Assembly (NCBI RefSeq): GCF_004297265.1
Contig: NZ_SCUT01000007.1
Coordinates: forward strand, 124,001 to 188,000
DNA: 64,000 bases
From: Reyranella sp.
GTDB lineage: Bacteria > Pseudomonadota > Alphaproteobacteria > Reyranellales > Reyranellaceae
Direction: 5' to 3'
In this document: piece after piece, positions 56,832 to 64,000 of the stretch
Position numbering within the stretch: the stretch's first letter is position 1
Layout: each line of letters starts with the position of its first letter
Translations under genes and position numbers: made by a program
The notes under the pieces: generated by a model
Told to the model about the DNA's origin: nothing
Databases searched by the model: none
The model's input: the letters and a program-made list of their open reading frames with translations, nothing else

Positions 56832-57989
56832 ATGTCGATCAGACGTCGTCACTTGCTGGCCGCGGCCGGCGCCTCGGCCCTTGCCGCCCCCGCTCTCGGG
56901 CGCCAGGCCTTCGCCCAGGCCAAGCAGATCAACCTGGCGGGCGCCAGCTACGACATGCGCGAGGCCATCCTCGGCGAATTCTCCAAGCGCACCGGCATCA
57001 CGCCGCGGCCCTTCGTCAATCCCTCGACCCAGGTGAGGGTCGATCGCCTGCGCACCGCGCCCGTCGACTGCGTGCTGCTCGACGCGCCGTTCGCGGCCTT
57101 TGCCAACGGCGAGAAGCTGCTGCAGCCGATCGACATCTCCCGTCTGCCGAACTGGTCGAAGCTCCATCCGCTCCTGAAGGACGGCCGCGCGACGCCGACG
57201 GCGCCGCTGGGCTTCGGCGCCAATCCGGGCCGCATGATGTATCTCGACGAAGCGCGCACCAAGGTGTCGTTCGCGCCGATGTTCTTCCAGATGGACAGTA
57301 TCGGCTACAACGCCGGCAAGATCCCGGCCGAGAACAACACCCTGTCCTGGGGCGAGCTGTTCAATCCCAAATGGCGCGGCAAGGTCGCGATGTTCGGCAT
57401 CGACTGGCTGGGCATGCTGAACGCCGCGATGGGCATGCGCGCACTCGGCCTGCTCAATCCGGTCGACATCAGCAACATGACCGAGAAGGAAGTCGACACG
57501 GTCGTGGCCTTCCTCAAGGAGAAGAAGAAGGAAGGGCACTTCCGGGCCATGTGGAAGGCCTATGGCGAGCTGGTGAACCTCATGGCCTCCGAGGAGGTCT
57601 GGATCGCCGATGCCTGGTGGCCGGTGGTGGTCGAGGTCGCGAGCAAGGGCATTCCCGTGCACTACGCCGTGGCCAAGGAAGGCTATCGCGCCTGGTGCAA
57701 CGGCTATGGCATCGCCGCCGGTACCAAGAACCTCGACGCCTGCTACGAATGGCTCAACTACTGGATGGAAGGCTATCCCGGCGCACGCCAGTCGGAGATC
57801 GGCTACTTCTCGACGGTGGACAATTACGAGAAGTACCTCGATCCCAAGCTTGTGAAGGAGGTCTATGGCGGTGTCGGCCGCGACGGCGGCTCGCTGGCCG
57901 ACCGCGCCGAGCGCGTGTTCGTCTGGAACACGCGGCCGAAGAACCTCGAATACTACACCGAGAAGTGGAACGAGTTCCTGGCGAGCTAG
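56832..57989 (+). CDS. ABC importer substrate-binding protein, PotD/spermidine-putrescine type
   Basis: A 385-residue periplasmic binding protein with AAGGAG before the ATG. The signal is twin-arginine (MSIRRRHLLAAAGASALAA, then FAQ). YDMREAILGEFSKRTGIT, DCVLLDAPF, DSIGYNAGKIP, SWGELFNPKWRGKVAMFG and GYPGARQSEIGYFSTVDNY are typical of PotD/PotF-like extracellular binding proteins. It is the last gene of operon C. It converges on the IlvD/Edd gene, and both stops use the palindrome CTAG at 57986-57989. The ligand could be a polyamine or a small pyrimidine-derived compound. Confidence 0.9.
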   Translation: MSIRRRHLLAAAGASALAAPALGRQAFAQAKQINLAGASYDMREAILGEFSKRTGITPRPFVNPSTQVRVDRLRTAPVDCVLLDAPFAAFANGEKLLQPIDISRLPNWSKLHPLLKDGRATPTAPLGFGANPGRMMYLDEARTKVSFAPMFFQMDSIGYNAGKIPAENNTLSWGELFNPKWRGKVAMFGIDWLGMLNAAMGMRALGLLNPVDISNMTEKEVDTVVAFLKEKKKEGHFRAMWKAYGELVNLMASEEVWIADAWWPVVVEVASKGIPVHYAVAKEGYRAWCNGYGIAAGTKNLDACYEWLNYWMEGYPGARQSEIGYFSTVDNYEKYLDPKLVKEVYGGVGRDGGSLADRAERVFVWNTRPKNLEYYTEKWNEFLAS

Positions 57990-59704
57990 ACGACGCAGCC
58001 GTAATGGGCCGACGAGACCAGGCGCGTGTACTTGTCGTGCACGGAGCCCGGGCGCGGCCGGTCGGCCGGGTCGGGCGGCCGCCGGCCGGCCATGCGGCGG
58101 GCCAGTTCTTCGTCGGAGACTTCGAGGTTCAGCGTCCGCGCATTGGGATCGATGACGATCGTGTCGCCGTCGCGTACCGCCGCGATCGGGCCGCCGCGTG
58201 CCGCCTCCGGCGAGATGTGCCCGATCAGGATGCCGTGGCTGACGCCCGAGAAGCGGCCGTCTGTGATCAGCGCCACGTCCTCGCCCAGCCCGCGGCCCTG
58301 AAGCTGGATGGTGAGCATCACCATCTCGGGCATGCCGGGCCCGCCCACGGGACCGACGTTGCGCACGACGACGACGTTGCCAGGGACGATCTCGCCGGCG
58401 CGGATCGCCTTCATCGTGTCGGCCTCGGACTCGAACACGCGCGCGGTGCCGCGGAACTCGCCCTTCTCCAGGGTCTTGCCGCTGAGCTTCAGCAGGCAGC
58501 TCTCCGGCGCCAGGTTGCCCTTCAGCACGCTGATATGGTTGTTCGCAGGCGCCGCGGGCTTCGACACCGGCAGGACGATGTCCTGCGGGCCGATCTCCTC
58601 AAGGGTAGGGACCGAGGCGAGATTCTCCGCGAGCGTCTTGCCGGTCACGGTCATCACGTCGCCATGGAGGAAGCCGTGGCGCAGCAGTTCCTTCATCACG
58701 ACGGGCACGCCGCCGATCTCGTGCAGGCTCACCATCGCATAGGGGCCGTGCGGCTGCAGATTGCAGATCAGCGGCACCCTCTCGCCGACCTGCTGGATGC
58801 GCTCGATGGTGATCGGCACCTGCGCTTCGCGCGCGATGGCCAGCAGGTGAAGATACATGTTGGTCGAGCCGCCCATCGCATAAACGGTGGCGATGGCGTT
58901 CTCGAACGCCTTCTCCGTCATGATGTCGCGCGGGCGGATGCCGGCCTCCATCAGCCGATAGGTCGCGTCGACCGACGCCTTGGCCTGCGCGCGCACGTCC
59001 GCATGGATGTCACTGCCGGCCCTGTAATCGGCCGGATGCGAGGCGCCGCGCGGCAGCATCATGCCGATCGCCTCGGCGATCGTGCTCATCGTGTTGGCGG
59101 TGAACATCGCGCCGCAGGTGCCGCTGCCCGGCATGACGTTGCTCTCCAGTTCGAGCAGCTCCTCGCCGGAGATGCGGCCGGCCTCGTTGGCGGCGCGGCC
59201 TTCGACATAGTCCATGATGGTGAGGTTGTTGCCCTTGGCGGCCCAAGCGCCGAACGACACGCGGCCGGGCGAACTGGTGCCGGGATAGAGGACGAGACCG
59301 AAGGCGTTGGTGCGGGCGAGCGGCATCAGGGCGGCCGCGCCGGTCTTGTCGCAGCCCGAGATCACGATCATCGCATCGCCGTGATGGGCGTAGTGGCCGA
59401 TCTCGAAGCAGTCGGCCACGACGTCGCGCGACACCAGGCTGTAGCCTGCGGTTGGCGTGCCTTGCGTCAGTGCATCGGACACGGCCGGCGCCCCGACGAT
59501 CAGCCCGTTCCCGCCGCGCTCGGCCAGCAATTCCACCAGCAGGTCGCCGATCGTACGCACCCGGTTGTTGCAGCGATGGGCATTGGTGTAGGCGCTGGCG
59601 ATCGTGACCACGGCGCTGGTCTGCGCCGTCTTGTCGGGCTCGAAGCCGGCGGCCCGGAGTTCCACCCGCGACTTCTTCCAGAAGGTGCTGCTGTCTTTTT
59701 TCAT
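57986..59704 (-). CDS. IlvD/Edd-family dehydratase
   Basis: A 572-residue iron-sulfur dehydratase. The cluster cysteines are Cys45 (HRCNNRV), Cys118 (ISGCDKTGAA) and Cys197 (GSGTCGAMFTANTM). KAFENAIATVYAMGGSTN, DGRFSG and GHISPEAARGGPIA are catalytic and family segments. IlvD makes 2-keto acids in branched-chain amino-acid synthesis; many relatives of this length dehydrate sugar acids such as arabonate or xylonate. The setting beside a TauD-like dioxygenase and a CoA transferase, not ilv genes, makes a catabolic sugar-acid role possible. The gene diverges from the TauD-like gene across 167 nt. Confidence 0.88.
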   Translation of the reverse strand: MKKDSSTFWKKSRVELRAAGFEPDKTAQTSAVVTIASAYTNAHRCNNRVRTIGDLLVELLAERGGNGLIVGAPAVSDALTQGTPTAGYSLVSRDVVADCFEIGHYAHHGDAMIVISGCDKTGAAALMPLARTNAFGLVLYPGTSSPGRVSFGAWAAKGNNLTIMDYVEGRAANEAGRISGEELLELESNVMPGSGTCGAMFTANTMSTIAEAIGMMLPRGASHPADYRAGSDIHADVRAQAKASVDATYRLMEAGIRPRDIMTEKAFENAIATVYAMGGSTNMYLHLLAIAREAQVPITIERIQQVGERVPLICNLQPHGPYAMVSLHEIGGVPVVMKELLRHGFLHGDVMTVTGKTLAENLASVPTLEEIGPQDIVLPVSKPAAPANNHISVLKGNLAPESCLLKLSGKTLEKGEFRGTARVFESEADTMKAIRAGEIVPGNVVVVRNVGPVGGPGMPEMVMLTIQLQGRGLGEDVALITDGRFSGVSHGILIGHISPEAARGGPIAAVRDGDTIVIDPNARTLNLEVSDEELARRMAGRRPPDPADRPRPGSVHDKYTRLVSSAHYGCVV

Positions 59705-59871
59705 CCCGTATCCAGTCGATTTTGCCCGTCAGTTTACCCGGCGAGACAGGCTGCCGGCTATGTGCCGGGGCTCGCGACGCGGAACCTGCCAGGTGGGGCG
59801 ATTGCCGTCACCGGCGGTCAGGGTCTTTAATTGCCTCCCAATAGGACAAGTGGACCATCAGGAGCGATCGC
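59705..59871. promoter_or_regulatory. divergent intergenic region, dehydratase / TauD-like
   Basis: This 167-nt gap must hold promoters for two divergent genes. I see no strong palindrome and no convincing -35/-10 pair. AGGTGGGGCGATTGC at 59791-59805 has the spacing of a sigma-54 promoter but too few consensus bases to call. AGGAG serves as the ribosome-binding site for the rightward gene. Confidence 0.3.
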
Positions 59872-60720
59872 ATGGCCAGCAGCAGCATCACCGTGACGCC
59901 GATCGCAGGCTCCCTCGGCGCCGAGGTGACGGGTGTCGACCTGCGCACCATGGACAACCATGACTGGGCACAGGTCCACCAGGCGTTCCTCGACTATAAG
60001 GTGATCGCGATCCGCGACCAGGAGCTGTCGCCTCAGGACATGATGGACGTGGGCGCGCGCTTCGGCGAGCCCAACCACTATCCCTTCGTGAAGGGCATGG
60101 ATGACTTTCCGTTCCTGTTCGACATCGTCAAGGAGCCGTCCGAGAAGCGCAATTTCGGCGGCGGCTGGCATTCCGACACGACCTACGTGGAGACCCCGCC
60201 GCTTGCGACCCTGCTCTATGCGTTGGAGACGCCGGCACGGGGCGGCGATACGCTCTACTGCGACACGGTCGCGGCCTACGAGAGCCTGTCGGATCGCCTG
60301 AAGGAGATGCTTGGCACGCTCAAGGGGGTGAACAGCGCCGGCCTCAAGCATCTCGGCGGCCGTAAGGCGCACCATTCGGTGGTCGGCGGCATGAAGATCA
60401 CCGGCACCGACGACGCCGATTCCTACGAGGCGGTGCATCCGATCGTGCGCACGATCGACGAGACCGGCCAGAAGGCGCTCTATTGCAGCATCGGGCACAC
60501 CATCGCCTTCGAGGGCATGACGCCGGAGGAGAGCAAGCCGATGATCGACTGGCTGCAGGCGCACGCGACCCGGCCCGAGTTCACCTGCCGCGTCCACTGG
60601 AAGCCCGGCACGATCACGATCTGGGACAACCGGCGTACGATGCACAATGCCATCAACGACTATCACGGCATGCGCCGCCACATGCGGCGCCTGACCTCGG
60701 GCCCGACGCACCCGGTTTGA
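59872..60720 (+). CDS. TauD/TfdA-family Fe(II)/2-oxoglutarate dioxygenase
   Basis: A 282-residue oxygenase. VTGVDLRTMD near residue 20, His100-x-Asp102 in GGWHSDTTY, and distal His258 in WDNRRTMHNAINDY form the iron site; an Arg about ten residues later (GMRRHMRR) anchors 2-oxoglutarate. Such enzymes hydroxylate taurine, alkyl sulfates, phenoxyacetates, carnitine precursors or related acids; the substrate here is not readable. The AGGAG site supports ATG 59872. It is followed by a CoA-transferase gene after 129 nt. Confidence 0.9.
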   Translation: MASSSITVTPIAGSLGAEVTGVDLRTMDNHDWAQVHQAFLDYKVIAIRDQELSPQDMMDVGARFGEPNHYPFVKGMDDFPFLFDIVKEPSEKRNFGGGWHSDTTYVETPPLATLLYALETPARGGDTLYCDTVAAYESLSDRLKEMLGTLKGVNSAGLKHLGGRKAHHSVVGGMKITGTDDADSYEAVHPIVRTIDETGQKALYCSIGHTIAFEGMTPEESKPMIDWLQAHATRPEFTCRVHWKPGTITIWDNRRTMHNAINDYHGMRRHMRRLTSGPTHPV

Positions 60721-60849
60721 TGCGGTCCTGTCTGATGCGTCAAAGGGACCCCTGCAGTCATTGCATTTCGATGATCGGCTGGCCGCACTTTCGCTGGTGC
60801 GCGCGCTTGTCTATCTGAGAGGTCGCACCGACCTTCCGCAGGAATTGCA

Positions 60850-62052
60850 ATGACCGAGCCGACCGGGCCGCTCGCCGGCATCCGAATTCTCGACCTGACG
60901 ACCGTCCTCTTCGGCCCCTTCGGCGCCCAGACGCTGGGCGACTGGGGCGCCGAGCTCATCAAGGTCGAGGGGCTGACCGGCGACCAGTGGCGCTATACCG
61001 GCCAGTTCCGGAACCGGGGCATGAGCGGGCAGTTCATGGCCGCCAACCGCAACAAACGCAGCGTGGCGGTCGACCTGAAGACGCCAGGCGGCGCCGAGGT
61101 GCTTCGCCGCCTGATCGCCCGGGCGGATGCGCTCGTGACGAACATCCGGCCGGCCGCCCTGGAACGGCTCGGCTTCGGCTACGAGGCCTGCAAGGCCCTC
61201 AATCCCAAGATCATCTACGCAGCCGCCACCGGATTCGGCCAGGATGGGCCTTGGGCCAAGCGGCCGGCCTTCGACGAGATCGTCCAGGCGGCGTCCGGCC
61301 TGGCCTCTTCCATCGGCACGGACGACGAGCCGGCCTTCGTGCCGAGCCTGGTCGGCGACAAGCTCTGCGGACTGGCGCTCGCCGGCGCCGTGGCCGCCGC
61401 ACTCGTCTATCGCGAGCGCACCGGCAAGGGGCAGCTGGTCGAAGTGCCGATGCTGGAGACGGTCGCGGCGTTCAACAGCATCGAGATGCTGGGCGGCCAC
61501 GCCTTCGTCCCGCCGATCGGGCCCGCGGGCTACAAGCGGGTCAAGGAACGCCGGCCGGTGAAGACCAAGGACGGATGGCTCACCATGCTCCCATACTCGG
61601 GCGAGAACTGGTGCACCTTCTTCGAAACGGTCGGCCATCCCGAATGCATCGAGGAGTTCTCCGTTCGCGACCCGATCAAGCGGGCGGCCAACATCGATGC
61701 GATCTACAAGCGCATGAACAAGATCGCGCTGGAGCGCACCACCGCGGAATGGGAGGCGCTGCTGCTCGAGATCGATGTTCCCCATGCCTCGTTCGCGAAG
61801 ATGAAGGAGGTCCAGGAGCAGCCGCATCTGAAGGCCGTCGGCCTGTTCCAGCAGCTGGAGCACCCGACGGAAGGGACGATCCAGCAGGCCCGCCCGCCGG
61901 CGCGCTTCTCCGAAAGCCCGGCCGCCATCCGTCGCCTGCCGCCCACGCTCGGCCAGCATACGCGGGAGGTCCTGACGGAAGTCGGCTACAGCGACGCCGA
62001 TATTGACGCGCTGCTGAGCGTCAAGGCGATCGGCGAGGGCGCTGCCACCTAG
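60850..62052 (+). CDS. class III CoA-transferase (CaiB/BaiF family)
   Basis: A 400-residue CoA transferase with the interlocked-ring fold. GIRILDLTTVLFGPFGAQ and WGAELIKVE at the N-terminus, NRNKRSVAVDLKTPGG, GFGQDGPWAKRPAFDEIVQA and Asp170 in SLVGDKLCGLAL (which aligns with the catalytic Asp of formyl-CoA transferase) are present. The C-terminal small domain ends in QHTREVLTEVGYSDADI. Such enzymes pass CoA between carboxylic acids, activating one for degradation. It converges on the class-III PLP gene, sharing CTAG at 62049-62052 as mutual stop codons. Confidence 0.92.
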   Translation: MTEPTGPLAGIRILDLTTVLFGPFGAQTLGDWGAELIKVEGLTGDQWRYTGQFRNRGMSGQFMAANRNKRSVAVDLKTPGGAEVLRRLIARADALVTNIRPAALERLGFGYEACKALNPKIIYAAATGFGQDGPWAKRPAFDEIVQAASGLASSIGTDDEPAFVPSLVGDKLCGLALAGAVAAALVYRERTGKGQLVEVPMLETVAAFNSIEMLGGHAFVPPIGPAGYKRVKERRPVKTKDGWLTMLPYSGENWCTFFETVGHPECIEEFSVRDPIKRAANIDAIYKRMNKIALERTTAEWEALLLEIDVPHASFAKMKEVQEQPHLKAVGLFQQLEHPTEGTIQQARPPARFSESPAAIRRLPPTLGQHTREVLTEVGYSDADIDALLSVKAIGEGAAT

Positions 62053-63386
62053 GCGATCTCGCCCAGTACCGCGTCGCAGGCGCTCAAAAGTTCGTCGGCG
62101 TTCTCGAGCGAGAAGGGCAGCGGCGGCCTGATCTTGAGCACGTTGCCGAGCGGGCCGGACGCGCTGATGAGCACGCGGCGCTGGCGCATGCCGTTGACCA
62201 GCGCGCCGGCGGATTCCGGGTCGGGATTGCCGTCATCGTCGACGATGTCGAGACCAAAGAAGAGGCCTTGGTCCCGAATGCCGCCGATCGACCTGTGGCG
62301 GTCGGCGAGCGCGGCGAAACCCGCCTTGATGTGGCGCCCCGTCGCAAGGGCGTTTTCCATCAGACAATCGTCGCGCAGCACGTCGAGGACAGCGAGCGCG
62401 GCCGCGCAGGCGACAGGGTTACCGCCGAACGTATTGAAGTATCGCGCCTCTCGCGCAAATCGCTCGAGAACGGCTTCCCGGGCGACGACGCCGGCGATCG
62501 GATAGCCGTTGCCCATCGGCTTGCCCATGGTCACGAGGTCCGGCACGACGCCGTGTCGCTGGAAGCCCCACATATGCGATCCCATCCGAGCGAAACCCGC
62601 CTGCACCTCGTCGGCGATGAAGAGGCCGCCCGCTTCACGGATGGCCGCGACCGCGCCGGAGAGAAAGCCCGCCGGTTCGGCGAAGACGCCATCGCTCGAG
62701 AAGATGGTGTCGACCAGCAGCGCCGCCGGCTTGATTCCGTGGCGGCGCATGTCGGCGATCGCGGTCCGCACCTGTCGTTCGAAGAAAGCGCCGACTGCCT
62801 CCGGCGATCCCGCCAAAGCCGGATCGGGCGGCGCGACGAGCCGTACGTCGGATCCCACGGGCACATGCTTGCCGAGAGAGGGTGAGAGGGCCGCCACGGC
62901 GTGCGAGATGCCGTGATAGGCGTTGGAAGTGACGATGAACCCGGTTCCTTCGGTGTGGGTCCGGGCAACGCGAAGAGCGAGGTCGTTGGCTTCGCTGCCG
63001 GTACAGGTCAGCATCAGCCGGTTCGTTTCGCTGGGGAAATACGGGAGCAGCCGCTCGGCGTAGGCGAGGATGCTCTCGTCGAGATACCTCGTGTGGGTGC
63101 TGAGCCGCGCGGCCTGCTCGGCGATCGCCTCGACCACGCGTGGGTGACAATGGCCGACACAGGGAACGTTGTTGTAGGCGTCGAGATAGGCATTTCCGTC
63201 GGCATCGTAGAGATGCACACCATTCGCCCGGACGAAGTGCACGGGCTCTTCGTAGAACATGCGATAGGGCTGGCCCAGCACCCGCTGGCGGCGTTCGACC
63301 AGCCCGCGGGTACGGGCATCGAGCTTCCCGGCGTCCTTCGCGTCAAACGCATTGATCATCACGGGAACGCTGATGCTGCTGGTCAT
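62049..63386 (-). CDS. class-III PLP enzyme, aminotransferase or phospho-lyase (ETNPPL/PHYKPL-like)
   Basis: A 445-residue PLP enzyme from ATG 63386. The cofactor Lys289 is in VTMGKPMGNG, and Asp259 in LFIADEVQAGF pairs with the pyridine nitrogen. NNVPCVGHCHPRVVEAI, THTRYLDESILAYAERL, CTGSEANDLALR and NAYHG resemble ethanolamine-phosphate and phosphohydroxylysine phospho-lyases more than ordinary omega-aminotransferases. Its start overlaps the stop of an APH-type kinase gene by four bases. A kinase plus phospho-lyase pair would phosphorylate an amino alcohol and then eliminate phosphate and ammonia. The substrate is inferred, not shown. Confidence 0.85.
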   Translation of the reverse strand: MTSSISVPVMINAFDAKDAGKLDARTRGLVERRQRVLGQPYRMFYEEPVHFVRANGVHLYDADGNAYLDAYNNVPCVGHCHPRVVEAIAEQAARLSTHTRYLDESILAYAERLLPYFPSETNRLMLTCTGSEANDLALRVARTHTEGTGFIVTSNAYHGISHAVAALSPSLGKHVPVGSDVRLVAPPDPALAGSPEAVGAFFERQVRTAIADMRRHGIKPAALLVDTIFSSDGVFAEPAGFLSGAVAAIREAGGLFIADEVQAGFARMGSHMWGFQRHGVVPDLVTMGKPMGNGYPIAGVVAREAVLERFAREARYFNTFGGNPVACAAALAVLDVLRDDCLMENALATGRHIKAGFAALADRHRSIGGIRDQGLFFGLDIVDDDGNPDPESAGALVNGMRQRRVLISASGPLGNVLKIRPPLPFSLENADELLSACDAVLGEIA

Positions 63387-64000
63387 GGCGCTCGATCTTC
63401 GCTCCGGAGGTTGATCGCCTCCGGGAGGGCGTCGACCGGCAGCGTGTGCAGCCAGTCGAGCCGTGCCCAGGAGGCGGGATTGTTCTTCATGATGTAGGGC
63501 CGGTTAGCGGGCTGACAGGCGGCCAGGCTTTCGGTGACGGCGACGTTGATGATGCAGCGCGCGATCATGAGTTCCGGCAGCAGGCGGACTTCGAGAGGGG
63601 TCAGGCGCGTGGCGCCGTCATAGGCATGCACAACGTCGACGATGGCCTGCAGGTCGTCGCCGGTCTGGCCGATCTGGAGGAGCGCAACGCCCGCAAGGTC
63701 CACGAGGCGCGGGGCATGGACCAGGTCGCCGAAGTCGAGGAAGCCGACGATTCTGTCGTTGCGACCCGGTGCCACCAGGATGTTCTGGCCGTTCATGTCG
63801 CTGTGGACGGTTTGCGCCGGGAGGCTGGTCATGTGCGGCGCGGCCAGCCTCTCGAAACGCCGCATCATGATCTCGACGAGCGGCCGCCGCTCCGGATCGA
63901 TGAGCTCGAAGAAGGTCTTCACGCGGCCGATGTTCTTGATGTCCCAGATCAGATCGCGCTGGTGCGAGAAGGGATGGTCGAAGCTCCGCAGCGCCGCATC
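63383..64000 (-). CDS. APH-type kinase, hydroxylysine-kinase-like, N-terminus beyond window
   Basis: The last 205 codons of a phosphotransferase are visible; the frame stays open to the window edge, with FDHPFSHQRDLIWDIKN before the apparent GTG at 63922, so the true start lies outside. The catalytic loop is TVHSDMNGQNILV (HxDxxxxN) and the metal motif is GFLDFGDLVHAPRLVDLA. These are features of the APH/choline-kinase-like group that includes hydroxylysine kinase and homoserine kinase II. The four-base overlap with the PLP-enzyme gene implies joint function on an amino alcohol. Confidence 0.8.
   Translation of the reverse strand, partial: DAALRSFDHPFSHQRDLIWDIKNIGRVKTFFELIDPERRPLVEIMMRRFERLAAPHMTSLPAQTVHSDMNGQNILVAPGRNDRIVGFLDFGDLVHAPRLVDLAGVALLQIGQTGDDLQAIVDVVHAYDGATRLTPLEVRLLPELMIARCIINVAVTESLAACQPANRPYIMKNNPASWARLDWLHTLPVDALPEAINLRSEDRAP

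Noticed and set aside
59791..59805. Sigma-54-like AGGTGGGGCGATTGC before the TauD-like gene
   Set aside because: Spacing is right but the -24 element differs from consensus at three of its first five bases; too weak to call.
60780..60820. TGGTGCGCGCGCTTG before the CoA-transferase gene as a sigma-54 promoter
   Set aside because: The spacing is one base too long and the -24 element is poor.

Overview
The window is GC-rich, densely coded chromosomal DNA with many 4-base ATGA gene overlaps, GTG and TTG starts, many ABC importers with twin-arginine binding proteins, an alphaproteobacterial-type HutC, a ChvG/ChvI-like two-component pair and cobalamin genes. This suggests a free-living soil or rhizosphere alphaproteobacterium, possibly of the Reyranella/Bradyrhizobium kind; the genus is a guess. 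I see no rRNA, tRNA, CRISPR array, insertion sequence or phage gene, and no gene-free stretch longer than about 220 bases.

Layout. 1-6 kb: two outer-membrane beta-barrel proteins, a histone-deacetylase-fold amidohydrolase, a small secreted protein starting at TTG, SelO and a Tat-exported sulfatase. 5.7-10.6 kb: a cobalamin group (cobQ, a HupE-like permease, bluB), a ClC-type antiporter and a small unknown protein. 10.6-17 kb: a co-directional minus-strand run of lipoprotein, response regulator, sensor kinase, panB, GMC oxidoreductase and esterase. 17-23 kb: pepN, a secreted protein, a second GMC oxidoreductase and a Zn-dependent amidohydrolase.

23-30 kb: operon A, a dipeptide-type ABC importer plus a flavin monooxygenase-like protein. 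30-41 kb: histidine utilisation, with hutF-hutC-hyuA-hyuB-cupin diverging from hutI-hutH-hutU-DUF1028. 41.6-45.8 kb: an operon for a PhyH-type dioxygenase, a NitT/TauT-type ABC importer and a second HutC-type repressor. 46-52.8 kb: operon B, an NtaA-type flavin monooxygenase and a second complete dipeptide-type importer. 52.9-58 kb: operon C, a RutA-like flavin monooxygenase and a polyamine-type importer. 58-64 kb: IlvD/Edd dehydratase, TauD-like dioxygenase, CaiB-type CoA transferase, a class-III PLP enzyme and a truncated APH-type kinase.

Two regulatory themes tie the right two thirds together. Operons A, B and C each have a near-consensus sigma-54 promoter (TGGCAT-N5-TTGC at 23305, 45908 and 52826), and each pairs an importer with a flavin-dependent oxidoreductase. 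This suggests a set of import-then-oxidise modules for scavenging nitrogen or sulfur. Separately, the hutF/hutI divergent region and the promoter of the PhyH/ABC operon carry operator-like palindromes with nearly the same core (TGTATAGTCA and TGTATAGACA), which suggests the importer belongs to the histidine/urocanate regulon.
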